Shown here in pieces: positions 45,855 through 56,229 of a stretch of DNA of 64,000 nucleotides. Both the position numbers and the translations under genes were made by a program. The stretch covers positions 620,001-684,000 of the forward strand of contig NZ_FZOI01000001.1 in assembly GCF_900188385.1 (NCBI RefSeq). The letters are read 5' to 3'. Every line of letters starts with the position of its first letter. Position 1 is the first letter of the stretch. The notes under the pieces were generated by a model. It was not told the DNA's origin. It ran no database searches and was given only the letters and a program-made list of their open reading frames with translations. This DNA is from Azospirillum sp. RU38E (GTDB lineage: Bacteria > Pseudomonadota > Alphaproteobacteria > Azospirillales > Azospirillaceae).

Positions 45855-46122
45855 GGTATGTCCCCTTTTCCGATCAATCTAGACAGTGCCCCCATGCGAA
45901 GCGATCCCGTTGCCTTGCCCCCACCCTTCCCTGGTTGGAGTTTGCGTCGCGTTCCCTTCCCACAGGGCGTTGCAACGCAGCATTGGCATCCCTTCACGAC
46001 CTCACCATGACGCCTGTCTCGGCAAGACACAAATCACTCTTTATTACCGATTGTTACGCACCTGTCGGATAACAGTATGATCTGACGTCACAATTTTGCC
46101 CAGATCGGTTAAGGGCAAAACA
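45855..46122 (-). promoter_or_regulatory. Upstream region of lpxC
   Basis: About 270 bases without a gene, between the ftsZ terminator and lpxC. A weak promoter candidate is TTGTGA (46093-46088) and TATCCG (46071-46066) with a 16-bp spacer on the minus strand; an 8-bp palindrome TGACGTCA (46083-46090) overlaps it. Confidence in the exact promoter is low. Confidence 0.35.
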
Positions 46123-46153
46123 GAAGGGCCGGCCCCCGCCGGGCCGGCCCTTC
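46123..46153 (-). terminator. Terminator of ftsZ
   Basis: A perfect 13-bp GC-rich stem (46123-46135 with 46141-46153) followed on the minus strand by TGTTTTGCCC, 39 bases after the ftsZ stop codon. It marks the end of the dcw cluster. Confidence 0.8.
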
Positions 46154-46191
46154 ATGATGCAACGCGATAAAGCCTTGATTGCGAACGATGT

Positions 46192-47898
46192 TCAGTTCGC
46201 CTGGCGACGCAGGAAGGCCGGGATATCCAGCATATCCTCTTCGCTCTGCGGGGCCTTGGCGCGGGGGGCGGCCTCGGCCGGATGGGCCTGCGGGGCCGCT
46301 TGCGGCACCGGGGCCGGTGCCGGCTGGGCAGCCGCGCGGGACTGCTGGGGCTGGAACTGTTGTGCCGGCTGGGCCTGCGGCGCGGGGGCCGGCTGCGGGC
46401 GCTGGGCCGGCTGGCTGCCACCACCCAGACCGAACATGCGGCTGAACAGGCCGGCCTTCTTTTCCACCGGCGGCGGGGTGAAGCGTTCCGGCACCTGGTT
46501 GTTGCTGCGCGGCGCGCCTTCGGCCGGGCGCGGCGGGATGAAGGCATCGTCGCGCCGGGCCGGCGCCGGCGGGCGCATATCCACCGGGCGCAGTTCCTGG
46601 GTCACCGGGGCATGGTGGGCGGCGGCTTCCGCCACCGGTTCAGCAGCGGGGGCGGCCTCTGCCATGGCGGCCGTCTGCTGGGTCGCCAGCGGGGCCGGCG
46701 CCATCGGCACGGCACCCGGCACCGGGGCCGGGGTCATATGGGGGTAATGCGGCGTGGCGGCGGCACCGGGAATGCCGGCCGGCTGCATGACCGCACGGGC
46801 CGGAATACCGTTGGCGGTTGCGGCGGCCGCGGCCGGGACGGGCGGCACCGAGGGCACGCCGGGGCGCCGGGCAGCGGCATTGGCAGCCGGCAAGGGCTGC
46901 GGCTGGGCCACCGGGCGCACCTGCTGGCCAGCATTATCGATACCGGTGGCGACGACCGACACCCGCATCTTGCCGGACATATGTTCATCGAAGGTGGAGC
47001 CGAAGATGATGTTGGCTTCGGGGTCCACCTCGTCGCGGATGCGGTTGGCCGCCTCATCCACCTCGAACAGGGTCATGTCATGACCGCCGGTGATGTTGAT
47101 CAGCACGCCACGGGCACCCTTCATGCTGATATCATCCAGCAGCGGGTTGTTGATGGCGGCTTCGGCGGCGTCGATGGCGCGGTTATCGCCCTCCGCCTCG
47201 CCGGTGCCCATCATGGCCTTGCCCATCTCGCTCATCACCGTGCGGATATCGGCAAAGTCCAGATTGATCAGGCCCGGCATCACCATCAGATCGGTGACGC
47301 CGCGCACGCCGGCGTGCAGCACATCATCGGCCAGCTTGAAGGCATCGGCGAAGGTGGTCTTCTCCGTGGCGATGCGGAACAGGTTCTGGTTGGGGATGAT
47401 CAGCAGCGTGTCGACATACTGGGCCAGTTCCGTGATACCGGATTCGGCCGTGCGCATACGGTGCGCCCCTTCGAAATTGAAGGGCTTGGTCACCACGCCC
47501 ACAGTCAGAATGCCCTGTTCACGCGCCGCGCGGGCGATGACGGGGGCAGCGCCCGTGCCCGTCCCACCGCCCATGCCGGCGGTGATGAAGCACATGTTGG
47601 TGCCGTTCAGATGGCCCAGAATCTCTTCCAGCTGCTCTTCCGCCGCCGCACGGCCGACATCGGGGCGCGAACCGGCCCCCAGGCCACGGGTGATGGTGGA
47701 GCCCAACTGAACCCGCTTGGTGGCCAGATTGCCCTGCAGGGCCTGGGCGTCGGTATTGGCGACCACAAACTCGACCCCTTCCAGATTGGAACGGATCATG
47801 TTGTTGACGGCATTGCCGCCGGCACCGCCGACACCGAACACGGTGATGCGGGGTTTGGTCTGTACTTCGACGCTGGGGATACCGAGTTTCAGGCTCAT
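46192..47898 (-). CDS. ftsZ: Cell division protein FtsZ
   Basis: 568 residues. Tubulin-like GTPase that forms the division ring. The GTP-binding signature [10 protein letters not shown] is near residue 108, and the T7 loop region [11 protein letters not shown] near 210. A Pro/Ala/Gln-rich linker of roughly 220 residues (about 320-545) follows, then the C-terminal peptide [12 protein letters not shown] that binds FtsA. Such long linkers are common in alphaproteobacteria. I chose the ATG at 47898 (AGAGGAG upstream); an in-frame ATG at 47958 would add 20 residues. It is 162 bases after ftsA. Confidence 0.98.
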   Translation of the reverse strand: MSLKLGIPSVEVQTKPRITVFGVGGAGGNAVNNMIRSNLEGVEFVVANTDAQALQGNLATKRVQLGSTITRGLGAGSRPDVGRAAAEEQLEEILGHLNGTNMCFITAGMGGGTGTGAAPVIARAAREQGILTVGVVTKPFNFEGAHRMRTAESGITELAQYVDTLLIIPNQNLFRIATEKTTFADAFKLADDVLHAGVRGVTDLMVMPGLINLDFADIRTVMSEMGKAMMGTGEAEGDNRAIDAAEAAINNPLLDDISMKGARGVLINITGGHDMTLFEVDEAANRIRDEVDPEANIIFGSTFDEHMSGKMRVSVVATGIDNAGQQVRPVAQPQPLPAANAAARRPGVPSVPPVPAAAAATANGIPARAVMQPAGIPGAAATPHYPHMTPAPVPGAVPMAPAPLATQQTAAMAEAAPAAEPVAEAAAHHAPVTQELRPVDMRPPAPARRDDAFIPPRPAEGAPRSNNQVPERFTPPPVEKKAGLFSRMFGLGGGSQPAQRPQPAPAPQAQPAQQFQPQQSRAAAQPAPAPVPQAAPQAHPAEAAPRAKAPQSEEDMLDIPAFLRRQAN

Positions 47899-48060
47899 TT
47901 GGGGCAACTCCTCTGGCGGGGGAGGGGGTCTTGGGCGGTGGCCCTGGGGCAGGGCCAATCATCGGGGGCAATCGGGGGTCAGGCTTGGGCTGCCGGTGGG
48001 CGGGCGCTGGCCTGGGGTGACGGTCTTCGTCGGTGATCCATCATGGCGGCGGCTCCATCT

Positions 48061-49341
48061 CTACAGATTCTCCCGCAGCCAGAGGTTCACCCGGCCCCAC
48101 AGGCTGGACGGTTTCTCGTCCAGCGGGCTGAGGGCCGGCATCTCATGGGTCTGTTGCATCGCATAGGCCAGCAGGCCGGCGGCAGAGGCAAAGGCCGGGC
48201 CCGACAGGTTGCTGGCCAGCCCGCCGATACGCAGCGGGCGGCCCAGCCGCACCTGCTTGTCCAGCACATTGGCGGCCAGTTCGCGCACGCCGGCCAATTG
48301 GCTGCCGCCACCGGTCAGCACCACGCGGCGGCCGGCGGCCTTGGCAAAGCCAGAGCCTTCCAGCCGGCCACGCACCAGCTCGAAAATCTCCTCCAGCCGG
48401 GGCTGGATGATGCTGACCAGATAGGATTTCGGCACATGGTTGCCCTGGCCGCGCTCTTCCTCCCCCACCTGGGGGACGTCGATCATCTCCCGCTCGTCGG
48501 AGACGGCGGCGGCGGCACTGCCATGCAGGGTCTTCAGCCGCTCGGCATCCACCACCGTGGTGGTCAGGCCGCGGGCAATATCATTGGTGACATGCACGCC
48601 GCCCAGCGGAATGCTGTCGCACCAGACCATTTTGCCATCATTGAACACGGCGATGCTGGTGGTGCCGCCGCCCATATCGATCAGGGTGACGCCCAGATCC
48701 ATCTCATCTTCGACCAGACAGGACAGGCCGGAGGCATAGGGGCTCATCACAAACCCCTCCACCCCCAGATGGCAGCGCCCGACACAGGTGGTCAGGTTGC
48801 GCACCGGGCTGGCGGCCGCAGTGACGACATTCATCCGCACGCCCAGCCGTTCGCCCACCATGCCGCGCGGATCGCGGATGCCCTTGGACCCGTCAATGGC
48901 ATAGCCGACGGGGATGGAGTGGATCAGTTCGGCATCGGCCGACACATCCAGCCGGCGGGCCTGGGCCAGGGCCCGGCGCACATCTGCATCGGCGATTTCC
49001 GGCCCGATCACCGGGGTTTCCACCGTCAGGGTCTGGCTTTCCGGCTGGCCGCCGGACAGGCTGACCAGCACCTGGCGGATCTGCTCACCCGCCATGGTCT
49101 CCGCCGCATGGACGGTGGTACCGATGGCAGTCTCCGCCGCTTCCATATCGACAATGCCGCCGGAGCGTACGCCCCGGCTGACCTGATGGCCGATACCGAC
49201 CACGCGGATGGAGCCGGGATCGTCCACCTTGGCGATGAAGCACACCACCTTCGTCGAACCCACATCCAGGGCCGCGATGGTGCCGCCGCGCGTCACCTTG
49301 CGCGGGCCTTTGCGGGTATTCAGTGCGCCGGGAAATGCCAT
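48061..49341 (-). CDS. ftsA: Cell division protein FtsA
   Basis: 426 residues. Actin-like ATPase that anchors FtsZ to the membrane. Phosphate and nucleotide motifs are visible: IAALDVGSTKVVCFIAK near residue 21, LIDMGGGTTSIAVF near 218 and VVLTGGGSQLAGV near 345. The C-terminal amphipathic helix (GRVNLWLRENL) is the membrane-targeting sequence. It lies between ftsQ (12 bases) and ftsZ. Confidence 0.98.
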   Translation of the reverse strand: MAFPGALNTRKGPRKVTRGGTIAALDVGSTKVVCFIAKVDDPGSIRVVGIGHQVSRGVRSGGIVDMEAAETAIGTTVHAAETMAGEQIRQVLVSLSGGQPESQTLTVETPVIGPEIADADVRRALAQARRLDVSADAELIHSIPVGYAIDGSKGIRDPRGMVGERLGVRMNVVTAAASPVRNLTTCVGRCHLGVEGFVMSPYASGLSCLVEDEMDLGVTLIDMGGGTTSIAVFNDGKMVWCDSIPLGGVHVTNDIARGLTTTVVDAERLKTLHGSAAAAVSDEREMIDVPQVGEEERGQGNHVPKSYLVSIIQPRLEEIFELVRGRLEGSGFAKAAGRRVVLTGGGSQLAGVRELAANVLDKQVRLGRPLRIGGLASNLSGPAFASAAGLLAYAMQQTHEMPALSPLDEKPSSLWGRVNLWLRENL

Positions 49342-49353
49342 GTCCGCCGCCCC

Positions 49354-50268
49354 TCAGATCTTCTGCTTCTTTTCCGGCGGCTTGCGCCGCAGGTCGGCCG
49401 CCATGGCCGAGGTCTGGATGGCCAACCGGTCGGGCATCCGCAGGTCGATCGACACCACATCCTTGTCCAGCACCTGATTGGTCTGCTGGATCAGCGCCAG
49501 CTGGTGCAGGGCTTCCGGCACCTCATGTTCGGGCAGGCGCACGTCAATGCCATTCTTCAGTTTCAGATCCCAACGCCGGCCAGCCACCAGGATGGCGGCC
49601 TCCACCCGGTCGGCGATGGTCTTTTCCGCCGCCAGTTGGCGTAGCAGTTCCGGCCCGCGCGCCGGCGCATCGGCCCCCACCAGCATGGGCAGGTTGGGCC
49701 AGCGCGACAGGTCTTCGTCCGTCAGCACCACGCCATCGGCATCCACCAGCCGCAATTGCCGGTCATGCTGCCACAGCGCCATCGGCTTGCGTTCCTTGAT
49801 GGCGATGAAGATCGTGTCCGGCAGGCGGCGTTCCACCCGCGCTTCCGCCACCCAGGGGATCTGTTCCAGCGCCAGCCGGGCAGTGTGGGGATCAAAGGCC
49901 AGGATCGGGCTACCACGCTGCACGCCCAAGGCTGCCAGCATGTCGGTCTTCGCCGTGCGTTTGCGCCCCTGCACAAAAACTTCCCCGACCGACAGGCCGG
50001 CATCCATTGATGCGTGCATGAACTTGTCGGTCACCAGGGAGGTCAGCATGGCGGCCTGACCGCTGGCCCAGGCCCAGCCCCCCACGGCCGCCAGCAGCAG
50101 CAGCGGGGCCGCCGTGCGGCCGATGCGCATGGCGGGGCCGGCCCAGCGCGGCATGGCGCGGCGGCGATTGGCCTCCTGCGCTGCACGCAATGTGGCCCGC
50201 CGCGCCGTTTCGGCGAAGCGGGCCCGTGGATTATCCGGGATGGCGTCGGGGTGCGTCACACGTGGCAT
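49354..50268 (-). CDS. ftsQ: Cell division protein FtsQ
   Basis: 304 residues. Bitopic protein of the FtsQBL complex. A basic cytoplasmic N-terminus (ARRATLRAAQEANRRRAM) precedes one membrane helix (about 58-78). The POTRA domain follows from about 90 (VGEVFVQGRKRTAKTDMLAALGV), then the FtsQ beta domain containing PDTIFIAIKERKPMALWQ. The ATG at 50268 overlaps the end of ddl by 13 bases; an upstream in-frame ATG at 50388 lies within ddl and is unlikely. Confidence 0.95.
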   Translation of the reverse strand: MPRVTHPDAIPDNPRARFAETARRATLRAAQEANRRRAMPRWAGPAMRIGRTAAPLLLLAAVGGWAWASGQAAMLTSLVTDKFMHASMDAGLSVGEVFVQGRKRTAKTDMLAALGVQRGSPILAFDPHTARLALEQIPWVAEARVERRLPDTIFIAIKERKPMALWQHDRQLRLVDADGVVLTDEDLSRWPNLPMLVGADAPARGPELLRQLAAEKTIADRVEAAILVAGRRWDLKLKNGIDVRLPEHEVPEALHQLALIQQTNQVLDKDVVSIDLRMPDRLAIQTSAMAADLRRKPPEKKQKI

Positions 50269-51191
50269 CGGGCTCGCTCCACTATCCAGGCGCACAGATC
50301 GGCATAGGCGATGCCGCGCGCGGCGGCCTGTTCCGGCAACAGCGACAGGGGCGTGAAGCCCGGCTGCGTGTTGGTTTCCAGAAAACACAGGCCGCTGACG
50401 CCGGGCTTGCTGTCATCCCAGCGGAAATCGGAGCGGGATACCGGCTCGCAGCCCAGCACCCGATGGGCCAGCAGCGCCAGGCGCTTGGCCTCTGCCGCCA
50501 CCTCTGCCGGGATTTGCGCCGGGCAGATATGGGTGGCGCCGCCATCGGTATATTTGGCGGTGTAATCGAAGAAATTCTGCGTCGGCACGATCTCCGTAAC
50601 GGCCAGCGCCTCATCCCCCATGATGCCGACCGTCAGTTCCCGACCGGGGATGAACTGTTCCACCAGCACCTTGTCGCCATAGACCCAGGCATCTTCCGCC
50701 AGCACGGTGAAGTTGTCGCCTGCCTTGACGATGCGCACACCGACGGACGAGCCCTCATCCACCGGCTTCACCACATAGGGCGGGGGCAGCACATGGCCGG
50801 CCAGCACCTGATCCTTGGTCGCCACCACGCCATCGGCCACCGGCATCCCGGCGGTGGCCAGCAGGCGCTTGGTCATTTCCTTGTCCATGGCGATGGCGGA
50901 GGATTTGACGCCGGAATGGGTATAGGGCAGGCCCAGATATTCCAGCACACCCTGGATCAGCCCATCCTCCCCACCGCGCCCGTGCAGGGCGTTGAACACC
51001 GCATCCGGGCGCGGGTGGGACAGGGCGGCGATCAGGGCCGGCAGGTCGCGCTTCACATCCACACGGGTGACGCGGTAGCCCTTGTCTTCCAGCGCCGTGG
51101 CAATATTGCTTCCGCTGACGAGCGACACCTCGCGCTCGGCAGACCAGCCACCCATCAGGACGGCGACATGCTTCGCGTTCGTCTCACCCAT
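50256..51191 (-). CDS. ddl: D-alanine--D-alanine ligase
   Basis: 311 residues, ATP-grasp fold. The active-site triad is visible: Glu in GGWSAEREVSL (about residue 15), Ser in DEGSSVGVRIV and Tyr in DYTAKYTDGG. The Tyr is the residue that distinguishes D-Ala-D-Ala from D-Ala-D-Lac ligases, so normal stem peptides are expected. HGRGGEDGLIQG and FLETNTQPGFTPLSLLPEQ are other family blocks. I chose the ATG at 51191, just before the first beta-strand. It overlaps ftsQ downstream. Confidence 0.97.
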   Translation of the reverse strand: MGETNAKHVAVLMGGWSAEREVSLVSGSNIATALEDKGYRVTRVDVKRDLPALIAALSHPRPDAVFNALHGRGGEDGLIQGVLEYLGLPYTHSGVKSSAIAMDKEMTKRLLATAGMPVADGVVATKDQVLAGHVLPPPYVVKPVDEGSSVGVRIVKAGDNFTVLAEDAWVYGDKVLVEQFIPGRELTVGIMGDEALAVTEIVPTQNFFDYTAKYTDGGATHICPAQIPAEVAAEAKRLALLAHRVLGCEPVSRSDFRWDDSKPGVSGLCFLETNTQPGFTPLSLLPEQAAARGIAYADLCAWIVERARCHV

Positions 51192-51419
51192 CACACCAAA
51201 CTCCCCCACGGCCCGCATACACCAGGATGCGGGCGTAATGGCCGAACATTTCGGCAACTTTTGCACAAACGCAAGATTTTGTGTGACGGCCAGCATATCC
51301 GCCCACAAAATCCGGTGTAAGCGAGGCGCCCAACGGTCGCAAGCGGCAATCTGTGCCGCTTTCAAAAAAGCCGAGGGCGCTAACCCGAAGGTCAGGGGGG
51401 AGGTGGTGGGTGAACGCGC
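51192..51419 (-). other. Gap between murB and ddl
   Basis: 228 bases, the largest space inside the dcw cluster apart from none comparable. It may carry an internal promoter for ddl-ftsQ-ftsA. A 79-codon frame starting with an ATGA overlap at the murB stop (51423) and ending at 51184, within the first codons of ddl, spans it exactly, but its codon use is mixed and Cys-rich and does not look like the neighbours. No terminator is seen. Confidence 0.4.
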
Positions 51420-52355
51420 TCATCCGGCCCCCCCATGCGAACGGGGTACGCCGATCCGCCGTATCTCCCAACGCAAGTCTATGCCGCTCTGCGCTTTCAC
51501 GCGGCGGCGCACCTCCTCGCCCAAGGACTCGATATCCTCAGCCGTGGCATCGCCCAGATTGATCAGGAAATTGCAGTGTTTTTCGCTGATCTGTGCCCCG
51601 CCGATGGTCAAACCCCGGCAACCAGCGGCATCGATCAACTGCCAGGCCTTATGCCCTTCCGGGTTGGCGAAGGTGGAACCACCGGTGCGGGCGCGCACCG
51701 GCTGGCTGTCGGCGCGGGTCTGCTGGATCGCCTCGATCCGCGCCTGGATAGCGTCCCTGTCGTCAGGTCGACCACGCAGGGCGGCGGCGGTGAAGATCAC
51801 ATCCTCGGGCAGGCCGCAATGGCGGTAGGTCAGGTGCAGTTCATCGCGAGTCCAGCGCCGGATATGGCCCTGGCCGTCAACCCCTTCGGCCCAGTCGATG
51901 ACATCCACCAGTTCCCCGCCATAGGCGCCGCCATTCATGCGGATGGCCCCGCCGATGGTGCCGGGAATGCCGGAGAGGAATTCCAGCCCCGTCAGCCCGG
52001 CCTGCTGGGCCGTCAGCGCCACGTTCAAATCCAGCGCGCCAGCGCCGGCAATGATCATTTCGCCTTCGACATGAATCTCGGCAAAGGCGCCGCCCAGGCG
52101 GATCACCACACCCGGCACCCCGCCATCGCGGACCAGCAGGTTCGACGCCACACCGATCACCGTCACCGGCACATCGGCCGGGCAGCGGGCCCGGAAATAG
52201 GCCAGATCATCCCGGTCGGCCGGACGGAACAGCAGCTCGGCATTGCCGCCGACGCGGAACCAGGTGGTCGGCCCCAGCGGCGCATCGGCCACCAGCCGCC
52301 CGCGCAGGTTGGGTGCCTGTTCCTTGATCCGGTCGATCAGCGGGGAGGAAACCAT
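51420..52355 (-). CDS. murB: UDP-N-acetylenolpyruvoylglucosamine reductase
   Basis: 311 residues. FAD enzyme that reduces UDP-GlcNAc-enolpyruvate to UDP-MurNAc. FAD-binding blocks [13 protein letters not shown] (about 30) and [25 protein letters not shown] (about 123) are present. The proton-donor Ser is in [24 protein letters not shown] (about 226). It is the type-II short form. The ATG overlaps the murC stop (TGATG). Confidence 0.97.
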   Translation of the reverse strand: MVSSPLIDRIKEQAPNLRGRLVADAPLGPTTWFRVGGNAELLFRPADRDDLAYFRARCPADVPVTVIGVASNLLVRDGGVPGVVIRLGGAFAEIHVEGEMIIAGAGALDLNVALTAQQAGLTGLEFLSGIPGTIGGAIRMNGGAYGGELVDVIDWAEGVDGQGHIRRWTRDELHLTYRHCGLPEDVIFTAAALRGRPDDRDAIQARIEAIQQTRADSQPVRARTGGSTFANPEGHKAWQLIDAAGCRGLTIGGAQISEKHCNFLINLGDATAEDIESLGEEVRRRVKAQSGIDLRWEIRRIGVPRSHGGAG

Positions 52356-53788
52356 CAGTCGGCACCCCCAATGGCAAACAGCTTGTCCAGCTCAGCCGGC
52401 AGGGCGGTGGCCCATTGGGTGATGGTGCCTGCGCCTAAGCACACCACCATGTCACCGGGCTTGGCGATGTCCTTTACCAGGGCGGGCAGGGCGTCGGGGC
52501 CGGAGAGGGCCCGCACATCGCGGTGGCCGCGCACGCGCAGGCCATCGACCAGATCATCGCGGGACGCGCCGGCAATCGGCTGTTCACCGGCGGCATAGAC
52601 ATCCGCCACCAGCACGGTGTCGGCATCGTTGAAGCAGGTGCAGAACTCGCCGAACAGGCTTTGCAGGCGGGTATAGCGGTGCGGCTGCACCACGGCGATG
52701 GTGCGGCCGGTGCCGGCCATGCGGGCGGCCTTCAGCACGGCGGAGATTTCCACCGGGTGATGGCCGTAATCATCGATCACGGCGATGCCATTGCTTTCAC
52801 CGGTCTTGGTGAAGCGGCGCTTCACGCCGCTGAACTTGGCGAAGGACTGGCGGATCGCCTCGTCGCTGATGCCCAGATTGATGGCCACGGCGATGGCGGC
52901 CAGGGAATTCTGCACATTATGCAGGCCATACATCGGCAGGTGGATGCCGGTGATGGTGCGTGCCTCCCCCCGTGATTCCCCGCGCGCGCGGTCGCTGACC
53001 GCCACGTCATAGGCGCAGCCGCTGGTATCGGTTACCACATTGATGGCGCGCACATCGGCCTGGGGGGAGAAGCCATAGGTGACGACGCGGCGGTCCACCC
53101 GGCCCAGCATGGCTTGGACCTCCGGATGGTCGATGCACAGCGCCGCGAAACCGTAGAAGGGGATATTCTCCACAAACCGGTCGAACGCCTTCCGCTCCTC
53201 CTCGAACGTGCCGTAATGGTCCAGATGCTCCGGGTCCATATTGGTGACGATGCCGATGGTGGAGGGCAGCTTGGTGAAGGTGCCGTCGCTCTCATCGGCT
53301 TCCACCACCATCCAGTCACCGCTGCCCAGCTTGGCGTTGGTGCCCAGCGAATTGATGATGCCGCCATTGATGATGGTCGGGTCCATCGCCCCGCCTTCCA
53401 GCAGGGCCGCCACCATGCTGGTGGTGGTGGTCTTGCCATGGGTGCCGGCCACGGCGATGGACCATTTCAGCCGCATCAGCTCCGCCAGCATTTCCGCCCG
53501 GCGCACCACCGGGATCATGCCGGCGCGGGCGGCCACGACCTCCGGATTGTCCTTCTTCACGGCGGAAGAGATGACCAGCACCGCTGCGGTGCCCAGATTT
53601 TCCGCCCGGTGGCCGATCTCCACCTTGATGCCCAGCTTGCGCAGCCGCTGCACATTATAATTATCGGACATGTCGCTGCCCTGGACGGCATAGCCCAGAT
53701 TGTGCAGCACCTCCGCGATGCCGGACATGCCGATACCGCCAATGCCGACAAAATGCAGGGTTCCGATGTTCAGCGGCAGGGCCCGCAT
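52355..53788 (-). CDS. murC: UDP-N-acetylmuramate--L-alanine ligase
   Basis: 477 residues. Adds L-Ala to UDP-MurNAc. N-terminal Rossmann block [25 protein letters not shown]-binding [17 protein letters not shown] near residue 116, ligase centre [16 protein letters not shown] and [10 protein letters not shown] near 310. The ribosome site GGAG lies inside the last codons of the small frame upstream. Full length with no anomalies. Confidence 0.98.
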   Translation of the reverse strand: MRALPLNIGTLHFVGIGGIGMSGIAEVLHNLGYAVQGSDMSDNYNVQRLRKLGIKVEIGHRAENLGTAAVLVISSAVKKDNPEVVAARAGMIPVVRRAEMLAELMRLKWSIAVAGTHGKTTTTSMVAALLEGGAMDPTIINGGIINSLGTNAKLGSGDWMVVEADESDGTFTKLPSTIGIVTNMDPEHLDHYGTFEEERKAFDRFVENIPFYGFAALCIDHPEVQAMLGRVDRRVVTYGFSPQADVRAINVVTDTSGCAYDVAVSDRARGESRGEARTITGIHLPMYGLHNVQNSLAAIAVAINLGISDEAIRQSFAKFSGVKRRFTKTGESNGIAVIDDYGHHPVEISAVLKAARMAGTGRTIAVVQPHRYTRLQSLFGEFCTCFNDADTVLVADVYAAGEQPIAGASRDDLVDGLRVRGHRDVRALSGPDALPALVKDIAKPGDMVVCLGAGTITQWATALPAELDKLFAIGGAD

Positions 53789-53791
53789 GGC

Positions 53792-53989
53792 TTAAACTCC
53801 AAACAGAAAATCAAGAAGGCCGGTTTTACGGCGCGGCGTGGGTGCAGTTTCGGCTTCGTAATGATGACTTGTGGCCTTTTCACGGCCCTGTCGTGCCAGA
53901 TGGGGCCGCGTCGTCGGCCCATTGCCCAGCAGCAGGGGGAAGGCGGTTTCCAGGTCGCTGAGGCTGGGCGGGGGGACAGATTGCCTCAT
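53792..53989 (-). CDS. Small hypothetical protein between murG and murC
   Basis: 65 residues, unknown family. The ATG forms an ATGA overlap with the murG stop codon and the frame ends 3 bases before the murC ATG, so it fits the operon exactly like its neighbours. It begins MRQSVPPPSLSDLETAFPLL, has a basic/His middle and ends in the hydrophobic tail TGLLDFLFGV. No membrane helix. If translated it could be a small accessory protein of the Mur pathway, or only a coupling peptide. Codon third positions are GC-rich in the first two thirds and less so at the end, where the murC ribosome site overlaps. Confidence 0.55.
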   Translation of the reverse strand: MRQSVPPPSLSDLETAFPLLLGNGPTTRPHLARQGREKATSHHYEAETAPTPRRKTGLLDFLFGV

Positions 53990-55089
53990 GCTGCGCGCTC
54001 CCTGGCCAGACCCAGCACCGCATCGGCCAGCTTCTCCGCCGCTTCCGGGATGGCCCAGCCAGCGGCGGCCGTGGCGGCGCGCGTCAGTTGGGCCGGGTCG
54101 GCCAGCAGGGCGATCAGCTTGTCGGCCAGCACGGCGGGTGAAAATTCCGTCTGCGGAACGACCCAGGCACCGCCAACCGATTCAACCGATCTGGCGTTGG
54201 CGGTCTGGTGATCATCCATGGCGTATTGATAGGGGACCAGGATGGAGGGGCGGCCCACTACCGTCAGTTCGGCAACCGTTCCGGCACCGGAACGAGCCAC
54301 CATCAGGTGGCAGCCGGCCAGCCGGTGCGGCATATCCTTGAAGAAGGTGGCCAGTTCGCACTCAATGCCCATCTCGTAATAGGCTTTGCGCGCAACCTCG
54401 ATATTTTCCGGGCGGGCCTGCTGCACGATCTTCAGCCGATAACGCAAATCTTCCGGCAGCATTTCGATGGCGCGGGGTACCACTTCGCCGAAAATGCTGG
54501 CCCCCTGGCTGCCGCCGGTGATCAGCAGATTGACCGGCCCGCCCGGTACGGGGGCCGGATAGGGGGCGTCGCGCAGGGCCAGGATATCGGGTCGCACCGG
54601 GTTGCCGGTGCGGATGATGCGCCTGCCATCGGCGGGGCCCAGCCCCTTCACCTCGGGGAAGCTGGTGCAGATGCGGGCGGCCTTGCCGATCAGCAGCCGG
54701 TTAGCCCGGCCCAGCACGGCGTTCTGTTCATGCAGCAGGGTGGGAATGCCGGTGGATTGCGCGGCAAACACGGTGGGGACGGACGGATAGCCGCCGAAGC
54801 CGACCACGACGGCCGGGTTCAGGCGGCGCAGCAGGCTGCGCGCCTGCGCGGTGCCCAGCACCAGATCGACGGCCATGCGGGCCTTGCCTAGCAGGCCAGC
54901 GGCCCCGTTCGACGCGCGGATACGTTCCACCCGCACATCGGGCAGGCTGTCGCCAAACGCCTTGCCGCGCGGATCGGTCACCAGAACAGGCAAATGGCCG
55001 CGCGCCATCAGGGCGCGGGCCAGGGCTTCCGCCGGGAACATATGGCCGCCGGTGCCCCCGGCGGCGAGGATGATGGGGCGGGCGCTCAC
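53986..55089 (-). CDS. murG: Lipid II synthase (UDP-GlcNAc:lipid I GlcNAc-transferase)
   Basis: 367 residues, GT28, GT-B fold, inner face of the membrane. The N-terminal G-loop ILAAGGTGGHMFPAEALA and the second block VVGFGGYPSVPTVFAA near 96 bind the lipid and diphosphate. The C-terminal UDP-GlcNAc site includes LITGGSQGASIFGEVVP (about 193) and MVARSGAGTVAELTVVGRPSILVPY (about 265). The ATG overlaps the ftsW stop (ATGA). Confidence 0.98.
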   Translation of the reverse strand: MSARPIILAAGGTGGHMFPAEALARALMARGHLPVLVTDPRGKAFGDSLPDVRVERIRASNGAAGLLGKARMAVDLVLGTAQARSLLRRLNPAVVVGFGGYPSVPTVFAAQSTGIPTLLHEQNAVLGRANRLLIGKAARICTSFPEVKGLGPADGRRIIRTGNPVRPDILALRDAPYPAPVPGGPVNLLITGGSQGASIFGEVVPRAIEMLPEDLRYRLKIVQQARPENIEVARKAYYEMGIECELATFFKDMPHRLAGCHLMVARSGAGTVAELTVVGRPSILVPYQYAMDDHQTANARSVESVGGAWVVPQTEFSPAVLADKLIALLADPAQLTRAATAAAGWAIPEAAEKLADAVLGLARERAA

Positions 55090-56225
55090 AGGCCTTCTCC
55101 CGGTGACAGACGTTTGCGGGTCAGGGCCAGCAGCATCCCGGTGCCGATCCCCAGCGCGATCAGGGAGGAACCGCCATAGGAGATGAAGGGCAGGGTCATG
55201 CCCTTGGTCGGCATCAGATGCAGGGCGGAACCCATATTGATCAATGCCTGCAGGCCGAACTGCATGGCCAGCCCGGTGGCGGCCAGCATGACAAACAGGC
55301 TCTGATCATTGGCGGCGCGGTTGAAGCTGCGGATCACCACGATGGCGAACAGCACGATGATCAGGGCGCAGACCACCAGCCCCAATTCCTCCCCGGCGAC
55401 GGAGAAGATGAAGTCAGCATGGGCATCGGGGATGGCCATCTTCACCCGGCCCTGACCGGGGCCGGTGCCCCAGATGCCGCCATTGGCAAAGGCTTCCATG
55501 GATTTTTCGACCTGATAATTCTCACCCGTTGCCGGGTTCAGGAAGCCATCGATGCGCTTTTGTACGTGTGGGAACAGGAAATAGGCGCTGACCAGACCGC
55601 CCATGCCCAGCACCACCATGCTGGCCACCAGCACGATGGGCAGGCCGGCCAGGAAGAACTGGCCGAAGAAAATGGAGGTGATGACGAAGGTCTGCCCCAG
55701 ATCAGGCTGGCTCATCAGCAGCAGCACGATCATGGCATAGAGGGCGCAGTTCACCTGGATGCCGGGAAAATGGCCCCCCGTCGGCCCCGGTGTGCGGTGG
55801 AGCGAAAACATCCAGGCGGAGATAACGGCGAAGGCCGGCTTCAGGAATTCCGACGGCTGCACCGACGACAGGCCGGGCACATGGATCCAGCGCGTGGCGC
55901 CCTTGATCTCCTCCCCGATGAACAGGGTCAGCACCACACCGACAACGGCCCCCCCGAACAGCACCACGGCCAGCCGTCGCACCCCGCGCGGGGTGAGCAG
56001 GGAGACACCGACCATGATGGCCAGCGAGGGCAGCAGCATGATCAGGTGGCGTTCGATGAAGTGGAAGGTGGTCAGCCCGATGCGGTTTGCCACCGCCGGG
56101 CTGGCCGCCTGGATCAGCACCACACCGATCACGGCAATGGCGATGATGATGGCCAGCGTCCAGCGGTCCACCGTCCACCACCAGCGGCCCAGAACCGAAT
56201 GATCGGTGCGGGAGAAGGAGAGCAT
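55086..56225 (-). CDS. ftsW: Septal peptidoglycan polymerase FtsW
   Basis: 379 residues, SEDS family, about ten membrane helices. Conserved blocks: GATRWIHVPGLSSVQPSEFLKPAF (about 115), the Asp-containing MSQPDLGQTFVITSIFF (about 172) and the C-terminal LMPTKGMTLPFISYGGSSLIA. It polymerises septal glycan with FtsI. I chose the ATG at 56225, 4 bases after the murD stop; the frame extends upstream to 56381 but inside murD. Confidence 0.97.
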   Translation of the reverse strand: MLSFSRTDHSVLGRWWWTVDRWTLAIIIAIAVIGVVLIQAASPAVANRIGLTTFHFIERHLIMLLPSLAIMVGVSLLTPRGVRRLAVVLFGGAVVGVVLTLFIGEEIKGATRWIHVPGLSSVQPSEFLKPAFAVISAWMFSLHRTPGPTGGHFPGIQVNCALYAMIVLLLMSQPDLGQTFVITSIFFGQFFLAGLPIVLVASMVVLGMGGLVSAYFLFPHVQKRIDGFLNPATGENYQVEKSMEAFANGGIWGTGPGQGRVKMAIPDAHADFIFSVAGEELGLVVCALIIVLFAIVVIRSFNRAANDQSLFVMLAATGLAMQFGLQALINMGSALHLMPTKGMTLPFISYGGSSLIALGIGTGMLLALTRKRLSPGEGL

Positions 56226-56229
56226 GGGC

